From Cyclobacteriaceae bacterium (GTDB lineage Bacteria; Bacteroidota; Bacteroidia; Cytophagales; Cyclobacteriaceae): DNA of 64,000 nucleotides. Where the stretch lies: positions 806,001 through 870,000 of the forward strand of contig JAIBBC010000002.1 of assembly GCA_019694875.1 (NCBI GenBank), in the 5' to 3' direction. The notes under the pieces are model-generated. The model saw only the letters and a program-made list of their open reading frames with translations, searched no databases and was not told where the DNA came from. Made by a program: the position numbers and the translations under genes. Below are positions 51,710-61,179 of the stretch, one piece after another (the stretch's first letter is position 1; the number at the start of each line of letters is the position of its first letter).

Positions 51710-52864
51710 TTAGAGGTATTTCTTAACGTCATCGGAAACGATTTCGTCTCCGGACATAATGACCAGTCTTTCCACTACGTTTCTCAATTCCCTGATATTT
51801 CCTGTCCAGTTGTGAGCTTGTAGAGCTGTGACTGCCTTGCTGTCGATCTTCTTCTTTTTCGATCCGTAGCTTTCCGAAATATCTTCCAGGAATTTTTCAA
51901 CCAGCAACGGAATATCCTCTTTACGCTCATCAAGCGAAGGCACCTTTACCACAATCACGCTCAACCGGTGATACAAGTCTTCGCGAAAACGCTGCTCCTG
52001 AATTTCTTTCTTCAAATCTTTATTGGTAGCGGCAATGATTCTCACGTTAACCGTGATTTCCTTTTCACCGCCCACGCGGGTGATCTTGTTTTCCTGAAGG
52101 GCGCGTAAAACTTTTGCTTGGGCCGAGAGGCTCATGTCTCCGATTTCATCGAGAAACAGTGTGCCGCCTTCTGCCTGCTCGAACTTTCCAATGCGTTGTT
52201 TGATAGCCGAAGTAAACGATCCTTTTTCGTGGCCGAACAATTCACTTTCAATCAGCTCGGAAGGAATGGCTGCGCAGTTAACTTCCACAATCGGTGACTC
52301 CGAGCGTTTGCTCTTCGCATGAATGTTCCGGGCCACAAGTTCTTTACCGCTTCCGTTTGGTCCGGTAATCAGCACGCGGGCATCGGTTGCACCGACTTTT
52401 TCGATCATGTCCTTAACCTGCTTCAGCGAAGCGGATTCTCCGATCAGCTCAAAGCCCTTACCGACCTTTTTCTTCAGCACACGGTTCTCTTCCCGCAACG
52501 TGTTACGTTCCAGTACGTTGCGCAGGTGGATCAGGATGGTTTCAATACTCTCAAATGGCTTTTGAATAAAGAAGTAGGCGCCACGTTTGATGCACTCAAG
52601 TGCAGTTTCTTTTGTTCCGTGTGCGGAGATGATGATGAAAGGCGTTGTGATACCAGCTTTCTTCACGCGTTCGAGCAGTTCAATGCCATCAATCTTCGGC
52701 ATCTTCACATCACAAAACACAATGTCGAAATGATCTTCTTCCAGTTTGCGAAGCGCTTCTTCACCGTCTTTCGCTTCCTCCACTTCATGATTTTCTTCCG
52801 TAAGAATCTCGCGAAGCGATGTGCGGATCGCGGCCATGTCGTCAACAACTAAGATTTTTGCCAT
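51710..52864 (-). CDS. NtrC-like response regulator without DNA-binding domain
   Basis: A 384-residue protein. Receiver (about 1-120) with phosphoacceptor D52 in [15 protein letters not shown]+ sigma-54-activator domain (about 140-370): the Walker A is GPNGSGKE (168-175), the GAFTGA loop reads GSFTSA (215-220), and Walker B is [10 protein letters not shown] (233-242). It ends at KKYL, just after the [14 protein letters not shown] segment, with no C-terminal Fis-type HTH. The unusual GAFTGA loop and missing HTH suggest that it does not activate sigma-54 in the ordinary way. Confidence 0.85.
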   Translation of the reverse strand: MAKILVVDDMAAIRTSLREILTEENHEVEEAKDGEEALRKLEEDHFDIVFCDVKMPKIDGIELLERVKKAGITTPFIIISAHGTKETALECIKRGAYFFIQKPFESIETILIHLRNVLERNTLREENRVLKKKVGKGFELIGESASLKQVKDMIEKVGATDARVLITGPNGSGKELVARNIHAKSKRSESPIVEVNCAAIPSELIESELFGHEKGSFTSAIKQRIGKFEQAEGGTLFLDEIGDMSLSAQAKVLRALQENKITRVGGEKEITVNVRIIAATNKDLKKEIQEQRFREDLYHRLSVIVVKVPSLDERKEDIPLLVEKFLEDISESYGSKKKKIDSKAVTALQAHNWTGNIRELRNVVERLVIMSGDEIVSDDVKKYL

Positions 52865-52877
52865 GCTGTAAGTTTAC

Positions 52878-52914
52878 AAAAAAACCTGTCATCTGAAATC
52901 AGACAACAGGTTTT
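52878..52914 (-). terminator. rnpB terminator
   Basis: AACCTGTTGTCTGA/TCAGATGACAGGTT-type stem with, on the minus strand, a TTTTTTTG tract. It stands directly after the RNase P RNA. Confidence 0.8.
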
Positions 52915-52929
52915 GAAATTTAAAAAGAT

Positions 52930-53326
52930 GCAAGCCTGTAAGCCGGGTTCTGTTCTGACGTTGCCGCCAGAGCTTATCATTTATCTTGTCCTGACGTTGC
53001 CATCAGGATCGATCGGTCTACCCACCCCAATACCTGGTTTGACAGGTAAGAACGGGCCGTTCATTTTATCGGGGCCTATTTGACCTTTCAACGCGTGAGG
53101 TTTGCCATGCGCCTTTCATTACTGGCAGGCCGGTGGTCTCTTACTCCGCCTTTTCACTATCACCCCGACTGATACATCAGTCCGGGCTACTTATTTTCTG
53201 TGGTACTGTCTGTCATCCCAACGTTACCGTAAAGATGCCCGCCCTGTTCGCGCGGCACGCTGCCCGATGTTGCCCGGACTTTCCTCACCAACGTTGCCGT
53301 TAGCGCGATAAGCCGGCTTGCAAGCC
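52930..53326 (-). ncRNA. rnpB: RNase P RNA (class A)
   Basis: The minus strand contains the universal P RNA segments: GAGGAAAGTCCGGGC near the 5' end, AGAGACCAC, GTGGGTAGACCGAT and ACAGAACCCGGCTTA near the 3' end. The ends pair as GCTTGCAAGCCGG with its 3' partner. Stem loops repeat the sequence GGCAACGT three times in this strand, with a related GGTAACGT. Ends are approximate. Confidence 0.9.
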
Positions 53327-53352
53327 ATAAAGATACGAAATTGAAAAGAAGC

Positions 53353-53751
53353 TTAATTGATGTCCTTACCGGTGAGCTTAAGTTCGTACGCATCGGCCTG
53401 GATAGCAACCTCCTGAATCATATGCCGGACTTCATCTTCCACCGCGCCATCGGTAGGGCAAGAGGCTTCCAGTTTCAGAAAACCTTCTTCCAGGATGAAC
53501 TTGCTGTAGTCGAACGCAGCACTTTTTTCAAGCAATGACTTGAAATCGATGGATGTGTTGTACTCACACACTTTTGAAGATAAAACAGCACGTTGCTTGC
53601 CCGAGCGTTTGCTGTTCTCGGTTGAAAGAATAACGGTTTGAAACCTTCCATCCGACAAGGGTACCACGATAATTGACTTGGAATGATCGTATTCGGTGAA
53701 TTGCCCGTCAATCTGCGCGGCATACTGTTTGGCAAAGGCTGAAATGTTCAT
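53353..53751 (-). CDS. Hypothetical protein, YbjN-like size
   Basis: A 132-residue soluble protein: SIIVVPLSDGRFQTVILSTE and a helical C-terminus (VEDEVRHMIQEVAIQADAYE). It may belong to the type III chaperone-like/YbjN fold, but this is weak. No partner gene adjacent. Confidence 0.5.
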   Translation of the reverse strand: MNISAFAKQYAAQIDGQFTEYDHSKSIIVVPLSDGRFQTVILSTENSKRSGKQRAVLSSKVCEYNTSIDFKSLLEKSAAFDYSKFILEEGFLKLEASCPTDGAVEDEVRHMIQEVAIQADAYELKLTGKDIN

Positions 53752-53823
53752 AGGTGGAGGTTGTTTAGGAGAATTGAAATTATGAAAAGTTGCTGAACAA
53801 GTTGAGTTCTGCCGGTGAAATAT

Positions 53824-54708
53824 TTAGAAGTAAAGAGGATGGAATTTCACGCCTTTTTTAGATAGTTCCATAGCCGGGGCAGGAAGTTTAACCAGGCTAA
53901 CCAGTCGGAAGAAAGTTTTCAAAACCTTGGAACTTGTTCGGATGCCCGTTAAGTCGAAATCCACCGACAAATAGTATTGACGATAAGCCGAGTACCCCGC
54001 TTCGTTGTTTTGAGAATCGCGCGCATACACCATGCCCTGCGCACCATAACCAACCGCAAGGTTCAGCCATTTAGGAAACTTCATAAACTTGTCCATGTCG
54101 GCACAAATCCAGTACGTCTGGCCATTGTAATCTTTTAACAGCTCGCTGCTGAAATTATCGCCAAGCGTGTTGGGCCGGAGGTGTGCATAGTTGGTTTGAT
54201 GAAAAGAAAACTTCGGATAGATGCGGGTTTCATTCCACAACAGCGATTGCCCGAGAAAGAAGACGGATCCGGCAGCGTTTGCCATTAAATCACCAGTGGA
54301 TGCGCCATATGCATCCGAGAATCCGTCAAAGATTTCAATCGGGGTAAGGATCAGAAAGCCAGTAGCTGCACCAATCAGGTCTGACTTGCGTGCGGGCACA
54401 TTCGACCATCTAAGCGCTTTTGAAGTTCCGTAGCTGAAATAAAATCCCGCGTAAAAGTGGCCCAGTTTATCAATCTGTTTCCACTCCGCGTTATCGTTAA
54501 AGAACCGGAAGGACTGATGACCGGAATCTTTGTACCATAACTCACTCAAGCCGATCATGGTGCCCGTGTAAGCAACCGATGAAAATACAACGAATTTCGT
54601 GAGTCGTTTTTTGTTGACTTGCAGCGAATCGATTTGCTGTGCTGATACCCGACCGGTGATCAGGGCAGCGCAAATAAAAAGTACAAGTGTGCTATTCCTC
54701 ACTCTCAT
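53824..54708 (-). CDS. DUF2279 family outer-membrane-associated protein
   Basis: An exported protein of about 294 residues (start MRVRNSTLVLFICAALITGR). WKQIDKLGHFYAGFYFSYGT, IEIFDGFSDAYGASTGDLMA and NAAGSVFFLGQSLLW are DUF2279 segments. Family members have unknown function; YfiM in E. coli is related. It overlaps the end of tamB by 17 bp, so it may belong to the tamB unit. Confidence 0.8.
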   Translation of the reverse strand: MRVRNSTLVLFICAALITGRVSAQQIDSLQVNKKRLTKFVVFSSVAYTGTMIGLSELWYKDSGHQSFRFFNDNAEWKQIDKLGHFYAGFYFSYGTSKALRWSNVPARKSDLIGAATGFLILTPIEIFDGFSDAYGASTGDLMANAAGSVFFLGQSLLWNETRIYPKFSFHQTNYAHLRPNTLGDNFSSELLKDYNGQTYWICADMDKFMKFPKWLNLAVGYGAQGMVYARDSQNNEAGYSAYRQYYLSVDFDLTGIRTSSKVLKTFFRLVSLVKLPAPAMELSKKGVKFHPLYF

Positions 54709-57700
54709 CCTTTTTGTTGGCATCCTGATTGGGTTCAGGTTGTTCATCATCTTCTTCGGACGGTTTCGTCTTGGCTTTGTTCCGCTTCCAGAGATCTTTC
54801 AGTTCGTTGAAGCTTTGCGTATACAGCAAACTAACCCCCGTGGTGATCGCGTTTTGTGAGTTTAAGTTGGTGTTGTTAAGCGGGTTTACGTTGGTACGAC
54901 TATACATCTTTACTTTAAATTTGCCGTCTGCTGTTAACAAGTAGTCAACTGTCCAGTCGCCCACCGCAGAAGAGAAGTTGCCCTGATTGTTTTGATTATT
55001 GGTTCCGGTGTTACCTGTTGTACTGCCGGTTGTTCCGGAATTACCAAACGTACCATCGCGCGTAATGCGTAAACGTCCATTCAGAAGGGTATACGATAGT
55101 CTCAATTGGAATGCATTAAACGACTCCTGGTCCATACTCGATAAGTCCAGATCGATCTCGAGGTTATTATCAACCTGGCTCATCCAATAGCTGAGCTGGT
55201 TGGAGAATAATTCACTCACACTGCTAACAAGCGAGCCGCTCGTATTGAACGATTCGGCAGGAGAGAACTTTCGCAGCATGATCAGGCTGAACACCTGCCG
55301 TTTTAGTTCCTGCTCATCGAGGCGACTCTTAAATGCCTGGAATTGATCAGACAGGTTAACGGTCGGACCGCCTGAACTAACCTGAACCGATTTAGGAAGA
55401 TCTCCCGCTACAATATCGAAATCGATCTGCGGTGTAAGCATTGGCCCTTCCAGTTTCATCAGCACCCGTACCGGGTACTTTCTCCGGATTTGTGGGGCAT
55501 TTAATGTAGTTTGATCCAGGTTAAGGATAGGCGCGAATGATGCCAGCTGATTGTATGTTGCATTGATTCGCATTTGTCCCTGGTAAGGATCGCCATACCA
55601 GGTAATGCTGCTTCCTGATTCTATCTTGAATTCTTTGTTGATGATATCGTATAGCGTGAAGTTGTAGCCGCCCTCGGTAAATACTACCGGGCCGAACATG
55701 TTGAATTCACCTTTTGTATCGAGCTGAAGTTTGATTCTTCCGTTTCCGCGACCGTGTATAATGTCACCCGACTTCAAATCAAAAATGATTTCGCAGTAGG
55801 CATCGGGTGTAACATCCAGGTTTAAATCGAATGTGATGCCGGTGAGTGTAATCTTTTTGTTTACAGCCTGACTGATTTTCTGTTGGTAAAGCGAGTCAGA
55901 AAAATCCACGAACGTAATGAAGTCCTTCCGCTCGATGGATGACGTTCCTGCAATTGGGATAGAAATTCGCGTATTCTTTCTCGTAGTTGCGTTTGCCGTG
56001 ATTTTCAGGTTATTAATCGGCCCGGTAAAGCTTACATCACCCGAAGCAAACCCCTGGCCGTAGAACAGGTTGTTGTCTCGCGCGCTGGTGTTCAGTAGTT
56101 GGAAGTTGGTAAACGTGGCTGTCATGTCGATGCTCATCTGGCCGAAGTTCACGTGATTAATCGCGCCAGCAAGCTTTCCTTTGTTCCGGAGATTATCGGT
56201 CAGTTCGATTTCACGAAAATAAATGGCATCCGGCCGCAGTCCGATAATACCTTCAAGCTGATAGGTTGTTTTCAGGTAATCAACGGTAAGTTTTCCATTG
56301 CTGATCTCACCTTCACCTCTCAACAGCGGACGCGCAAGCGTTCCTGAAACGTAGTATGTTCCCGACAATGTGCCTTCAATTCCACTGAAAATGCCCTTCA
56401 GAAACGGTTCAATAATTTTGAGATTGGTGTTTTTTAAATGGGCAGTTGCTTCGAGTGAATTCTCAGTGTTATACGGATCTATATACCCGGTACAATCCAC
56501 GATGCGCGTATCGAGCCGGTCGATAAAGAACTCAAGTTTGAATTTCTTTTCGCTGGGTTCCCATACGTTGTTCCCGGTCACTGTTCCCACCAAAAAGTCG
56601 TCAACCTTTAAATCGCGAATGGAGATTTCATTTTGCAGGCTGGGCTGATCGCTGTAGAGGCCGCTCACCATTACATCGGCATTTACAACTCCGTCAAGCT
56701 TACGCTGAATGATGCTGTTTAACGTGGCGAGATTAAAGTCTTCAATATTCAGCGCAAGTTTCTTATCTGTATCCGATGAGACATGGCCATCCAATCCAAC
56801 TACCTGGCCTTCATTCGACCACAGGAATTTGTGAATACTCCATTCCTTGCCTTTCATGGCGAGTTGGTTGTCTTTGTCGATATTCCAGATTTTCTCCAGC
56901 AATTGGATGCGAGAGGCGGGAAGCAGTCGAATGGTTGTGCTGTCGGCAAAATCTACTTCACCCTTTAGCCGGAGATAGTTGCTTCGCGTTTGTTGATCCA
57001 GATTTGTCTGGAAGTCGATATGATCTCGGTTCCAGATTACTTCAGCGTCAAGATTTTTTGTGAGCAATGTACCCAGCTGTTGTTTTTCAGATGTCATGTA
57101 CACCATGGCAAGTGTTTGGGAGCTGTCGGAAATCTTGGAGGCATTCACTTCCAGCTCGGTGTTGATCAGCAAAATATTACCATACTTGAGCGAATCAAAA
57201 CGTGTGAAGGCGTTCAACACATTCGTATTGCCGCGCGTGAATTTTCCATCGATGTCAATGTTCTTCCCTGCATTCAGGTTTATTGACAATAAACTCGTAA
57301 TCGGCTTAATGTCTTTTAGCTTGACGGAAAAATCAGCGGTGTACTTTTCGGTTGTCGGCAGCTTGCGCGCATAGTATTCATCGAGCTTTTGCCTGTTGTT
57401 CCGGATGTTTAGAGCAAATTCGTTTACCAGCATCGGGATGTCGCGGAACAACGCGGAGAAGTAAAAATCGCCTTCTGCTTTGGCATCAATAACCTCCGAC
57501 TGAAACCGCATCGAACGCTGATCGCGGGTTCTGGTCGTGGTAATCGAAATGCTGTCCTGACGCAGCCACTGATCTTTGTAGTTCAGGGTGAGTTTTTTCA
57601 AATCTGCTGTGCCAACAAGACTGTCGAGCGTTAATCCCTGCATATGAATGTCAACATCACCCTGAAGGAAAAGCTTGTCGCGCGAGATGTTGATCTTATG

Positions 57701-59302
57701 AAAGTTGAGCGTATCTATTCGTGCGGTTACGTTGATCAGGTTTTTGTTGTCCCGTAAGTCGATTGATCCCTTTGCATTTACCTGAACATTCGGGTCGTTA
57801 ATTTTTAAAGCACCACTGAAAAACTGCGAAGCAAGACGCGCATCCGTTGTAATATTTTTGTAGTCGTATTTTTTTATGCCAACCGACCGGATATTTCCCA
57901 CAAGGTTAAAGTTTGCTGTGCTGCGGGTAAATCCCGATCCGCTGATTCGGCCATCAAGGTTGAGCTTTTGAAAATTAACCGTATCGGCTAAGTATGTTCC
58001 TAAATCAAAATTGGTAAGGCTGATCTGGCCTTTGTAAGAAGATTTATCGAAAGCCTCTTCATTAATTTTCAGGTTGATGTCGGACGAAATCAAACCCAGC
58101 CGGTTTGAGAAATTTCCCTTTGCAACAAAGTCAGTAGGGTAGCCCAGAAATTCAGCGTTCATCGAAAGTGTTCCAAGCGGTGTCAACCGATTCAAGGTTG
58201 ATTCACTAAACAAAAACGACAAGTCTGAAAAACTCACACGCGAATTCTTCAGCGAAAGCTGAATGAAGGTCTCTTTCAAATCGGGTAAGCCCTCCATGTC
58301 GATCGATCCAACAAGCAGTGTATTACCGGACTGGATTTCCATATCCTTTAATCGGAAGTCGCTCACACTTCCTTTGAAGTTTCCACTTAGGGTCAAGGGT
58401 ACAGTTAACCGCCTTGCTGCGGGCGCAAACAAGGCAAGGTCAGCCGGGTGGATAACGGTTTTATCAAAATGTGCCTGAATGTTTACTTTATTGACGAAGT
58501 CGCTGAGGTCGGCCTGGCTTTGATAGTTGAATACAAGCGTATCAGAGATTACGCTTTCACCGGCCTGAAGGTGAACATCACGGAACTCAAGCGCCTTCTG
58601 TGAGATGCGGAAAAAAGAAGAGAGATTGCGAATGCCGAATTTTGTCTTCTGATCCTGTGCAACCAGTGTGTTCACATTAAACTCTACCGTGTCACCCAGC
58701 GCCATAAAGTTCCGAAGCTGAGCTTCATCAATCTTTAAAGAGAAGTGATTATAATCGAAACCCGTAAGACTATCGCGACCTGTGTTGTCGTACGTAAATT
58801 GACTTTTTTCGATTACGGCTTCACCGATGTTGATTTTGGAGCTTCCACCGCTTTTCTTGCCCGATGAATACTGTTTGTTGATCTGGTTGATGAACACATT
58901 GATGTTCAGGTTCCGGACTGTATCGTGCTCCACAATTTTTGTGAAAAACACCCTGGCACTGTCGATATAAATTGCATCGAGATTAATGTTTGTTCCCTGA
59001 ACCAGGTTTGAGAATTTATAGTTAAGGCTGATGTGGCCGATGTCAAACATTTTATTGTGCTCGGTATCTTCAACCCGCACGCCTGCAAGCTCAAGCCTGT
59101 CGAACCACGAGAAGTTGATATTCTGAATCGTTGTCTTGAAGCCTACAATCTGCGAGAAACCGCGGAGGTACCGGTTGGCGAGCGCGCGCTGAACGGCTGG
59201 CAGCTGAAGGATCAGGAGGGAGGAAATCAGCAGAAAAAGAACACTGGCCGTGGTATAGGCGAGTACTTTAACTATTCGTTTTTTGATACCTTGCAGGTTC
59301 AT
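54692..59302 (-). CDS. tamB: Translocation and assembly module protein TamB
   Basis: A 1536-residue protein with an N-terminal signal anchor (VLAYTTASVLFLLISSLLIL) and a very long run of beta-strand repeats. The C-terminal DUF490/TamB domain (about 1200-1500) has GEFNMFGPVVFTEGGYNFTL and NQLSYWMSQVDNNLEIDLDL. TamB spans the periplasm and carries lipids or outer-membrane proteins. The extreme C-terminus is acidic and Asn-rich. Start ATG at 59302; five bases separate it from tsaD. Confidence 0.9.
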   Translation of the reverse strand: MNLQGIKKRIVKVLAYTTASVLFLLISSLLILQLPAVQRALANRYLRGFSQIVGFKTTIQNINFSWFDRLELAGVRVEDTEHNKMFDIGHISLNYKFSNLVQGTNINLDAIYIDSARVFFTKIVEHDTVRNLNINVFINQINKQYSSGKKSGGSSKINIGEAVIEKSQFTYDNTGRDSLTGFDYNHFSLKIDEAQLRNFMALGDTVEFNVNTLVAQDQKTKFGIRNLSSFFRISQKALEFRDVHLQAGESVISDTLVFNYQSQADLSDFVNKVNIQAHFDKTVIHPADLALFAPAARRLTVPLTLSGNFKGSVSDFRLKDMEIQSGNTLLVGSIDMEGLPDLKETFIQLSLKNSRVSFSDLSFLFSESTLNRLTPLGTLSMNAEFLGYPTDFVAKGNFSNRLGLISSDINLKINEEAFDKSSYKGQISLTNFDLGTYLADTVNFQKLNLDGRISGSGFTRSTANFNLVGNIRSVGIKKYDYKNITTDARLASQFFSGALKINDPNVQVNAKGSIDLRDNKNLINVTARIDTLNFHKINISRDKLFLQGDVDIHMQGLTLDSLVGTADLKKLTLNYKDQWLRQDSISITTTRTRDQRSMRFQSEVIDAKAEGDFYFSALFRDIPMLVNEFALNIRNNRQKLDEYYARKLPTTEKYTADFSVKLKDIKPITSLLSINLNAGKNIDIDGKFTRGNTNVLNAFTRFDSLKYGNILLINTELEVNASKISDSSQTLAMVYMTSEKQQLGTLLTKNLDAEVIWNRDHIDFQTNLDQQTRSNYLRLKGEVDFADSTTIRLLPASRIQLLEKIWNIDKDNQLAMKGKEWSIHKFLWSNEGQVVGLDGHVSSDTDKKLALNIEDFNLATLNSIIQRKLDGVVNADVMVSGLYSDQPSLQNEISIRDLKVDDFLVGTVTGNNVWEPSEKKFKLEFFIDRLDTRIVDCTGYIDPYNTENSLEATAHLKNTNLKIIEPFLKGIFSGIEGTLSGTYYVSGTLARPLLRGEGEISNGKLTVDYLKTTYQLEGIIGLRPDAIYFREIELTDNLRNKGKLAGAINHVNFGQMSIDMTATFTNFQLLNTSARDNNLFYGQGFASGDVSFTGPINNLKITANATTRKNTRISIPIAGTSSIERKDFITFVDFSDSLYQQKISQAVNKKITLTGITFDLNLDVTPDAYCEIIFDLKSGDIIHGRGNGRIKLQLDTKGEFNMFGPVVFTEGGYNFTLYDIINKEFKIESGSSITWYGDPYQGQMRINATYNQLASFAPILNLDQTTLNAPQIRRKYPVRVLMKLEGPMLTPQIDFDIVAGDLPKSVQVSSGGPTVNLSDQFQAFKSRLDEQELKRQVFSLIMLRKFSPAESFNTSGSLVSSVSELFSNQLSYWMSQVDNNLEIDLDLSSMDQESFNAFQLRLSYTLLNGRLRITRDGTFGNSGTTGSTTGNTGTNNQNNQGNFSSAVGDWTVDYLLTADGKFKVKMYSRTNVNPLNNTNLNSQNAITTGVSLLYTQSFNELKDLWKRNKAKTKPSEEDDEQPEPNQDANKKDESEE

Positions 59303-59307
59303 TTACC

Positions 59308-60312
59308 ATGAGTGCCGTAATTCTTGCCATTGAGTCATCGTGTGATGAAACTTCTGCCGCTGTTATTTCAAACGGTAAGGTACTCAATAATATTATCGCC
59401 ACACAGGCGATCCACCAAAAATATGGCGGTGTGGTACCCGAGCTGGCCTCCCGGGCACATCAACGGAATATTGTTGCTGTGGTTGACGAAGCATTGGAAA
59501 AAAGCGGAACAAAAAAACATGAACTCGATGCCATTGCTTTCACAAGAGGCCCGGGGTTGATGGGTTCTCTGCTGGTAGGGGTATCGTTTGCAAAAGGCTT
59601 AGCGATCGGATTGGGTAAGCCGCTGATCGAAGTGAACCACATGCAGGCGCATGTTCTTTCTCATTTCATCGATGACCCTAAACCTTCATTTCCGTTTCTG
59701 TGTCTTACCGTAAGTGGTGGTCATACGCAGATTATCCGCGTGACCGACTACCTGAAAATGGAAGTTATCGGAGAAACGCAGGATGATGCCGTAGGTGAAG
59801 CGTTTGATAAAGCAGCGAAGATCATCGGACTGCCGTATCCGGGAGGACCGCTGATTGATGCGTATGCCAAACAAGGTAATCCGCTTGCATTTAAGTTTCC
59901 GGATACAGACGTGCCCGGACTGGAATTTTCCTTCAGCGGAATTAAGACAGGTTTCCTGTATTTCATCCGCGATGAAAAGAAGAAGGATGAAAACTTTGTT
60001 GAGAAGAATCTGAACGATATTTGCGCCAGCATTCAGCATCAGCTTGTTAAAATGCTGTTGAAGAAACTGGAGCAGGCAAGTCGCGAGACCGGAATAAAGG
60101 AAATTGCAATCGCGGGCGGTGTTTCTGCTAACTCAGGTTTACGCAATAGTCTGAAACAATTGGCCGGTCAAAAAAACTGGAACCTGTACATTCCGAAATT
60201 CGAATACTGCACAGACAACGCTGCCATGATTGCCATGGCTGCCCATTTCAAATACCTGAAGCAGGATTTTACTGCCCTGGATACAGCGCCCTTGGCAAGA
60301 ATGCCAATTTGA
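59308..60312 (+). CDS. tsaD: tRNA N6-adenosine threonylcarbamoyltransferase TsaD
   Basis: A 334-residue Kae1/TsaD protein of normal length. ILAIESSCDETSAAVISNG, the metal-binding VNHMQAH (His111 and His115), LTVSGGHTQI, GLPYPGGPLID and the C-terminal CTDNAAMIA match the family. It transfers the threonylcarbamoyl group to A37 of ANN-decoding tRNAs, with TsaB and TsaE encoded elsewhere. It is divergent from tamB and is followed by a thioesterase-fold gene. Confidence 0.97.
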   Translation: MSAVILAIESSCDETSAAVISNGKVLNNIIATQAIHQKYGGVVPELASRAHQRNIVAVVDEALEKSGTKKHELDAIAFTRGPGLMGSLLVGVSFAKGLAIGLGKPLIEVNHMQAHVLSHFIDDPKPSFPFLCLTVSGGHTQIIRVTDYLKMEVIGETQDDAVGEAFDKAAKIIGLPYPGGPLIDAYAKQGNPLAFKFPDTDVPGLEFSFSGIKTGFLYFIRDEKKKDENFVEKNLNDICASIQHQLVKMLLKKLEQASRETGIKEIAIAGGVSANSGLRNSLKQLAGQKNWNLYIPKFEYCTDNAAMIAMAAHFKYLKQDFTALDTAPLARMPI

Positions 60313-60326
60313 TTAACTTAAGTTCT

Positions 60327-60719
60327 GTGAAGCAAATTTTTAAGCCGGGCGACCGAAAACAAACCCGCTACGTGGTGAGACCGGAGGATGTTGCTGCATT
60401 TGGCGGTGAAGTGGTTCATCCCGTATGTTCAACGTTTACACTCGGTCGTGAAGTTGAATGGGCCGGAAGACAATTTGTGCTGGAAATGCGTGAAGCGCAT
60501 GAGGAAGGCATTGGCACCCAACTGGTTATCGATCATAAAGCTCCGGCTTTTGTTGGCGAGGAAATTGTGGTAACGGCTATCGTTGATAAGATCGAAAGTC
60601 ACGAGTTGATCTGCACATTTGAAGCCACCGTAAATGGCCGTATCATTGCAACCGGAAAAACAGGACAAAAAATTTTAAGTCGTGAAAAGATCAATAGAAT
60701 CTTCACGCGACCATCATGA
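60327..60719 (+). CDS. Hotdog-fold thioesterase-like protein
   Basis: A 130-residue protein when started at GTG 60327 (MKQIFKPGDRKQTRYVVRPE); an overlapping TTG at 60309 is the alternative. HEEGIGTQLVIDHKAPAFVG and ISHEL-type strands resemble the FlK-like thioesterase family. It probably hydrolyses or binds an acyl-CoA. The stop overlaps the smpB start (ATGA). Confidence 0.7.
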   Translation: MKQIFKPGDRKQTRYVVRPEDVAAFGGEVVHPVCSTFTLGREVEWAGRQFVLEMREAHEEGIGTQLVIDHKAPAFVGEEIVVTAIVDKIESHELICTFEATVNGRIIATGKTGQKILSREKINRIFTRPS

Positions 60720-61174
60720 GTAAACGTTTTTCAAACGATATTAATATTCGAAACCGTCAGGCGACTTTTGAATTTGAGCTGCTGGATAAATACGTAGCCG
60801 GAATTGTTTTGCGCGGCACGGAGATTAAATCCATCCGTGAAACGAAAGTAAACCTGCAGGATGGTTATTGCTATTTTAATCATGGCGAACTGTTTGTAAA
60901 AGGTATTACAATCGACCAGTACGCGCAGGGAACACATTATAATCATGAAGCTCAGCGCGAACGGAAGTTGTTATTGAAACGACCTGAACTCGCCAAGCTT
61001 GAGAAGCGGGTAGAGGAGAAGGGCCTGACATTGGTGCCGTTGAGATTATTTATTAACGACCGCGGTTATGCAAAGCTGGAGATTGCACTCGGCCGCGGTA
61101 AGAAGCTGCACGACAAGCGAAACGCGATTAAAGATCGGGACGCGAAGCGTGAGCTGAATAAACTTAAGATTTAA
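60716..61174 (+). CDS. smpB: SsrA-binding protein SmpB
   Basis: A 152-residue protein with the SmpB core: NRQATFEFELLDKYVAGIVL, RGTEIKSIRETKVNLQDGYC, then ELFVKG and a basic C-terminal tail (GRGKKLHDKRNAIKDRDAKR). It binds tmRNA and delivers it to stalled ribosomes. It follows the hotdog gene by a 4-bp overlap. No tmRNA was found in the window. Confidence 0.95.
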   Translation: MSKRFSNDINIRNRQATFEFELLDKYVAGIVLRGTEIKSIRETKVNLQDGYCYFNHGELFVKGITIDQYAQGTHYNHEAQRERKLLLKRPELAKLEKRVEEKGLTLVPLRLFINDRGYAKLEIALGRGKKLHDKRNAIKDRDAKRELNKLKI

Positions 61175-61179
61175 TTTTT

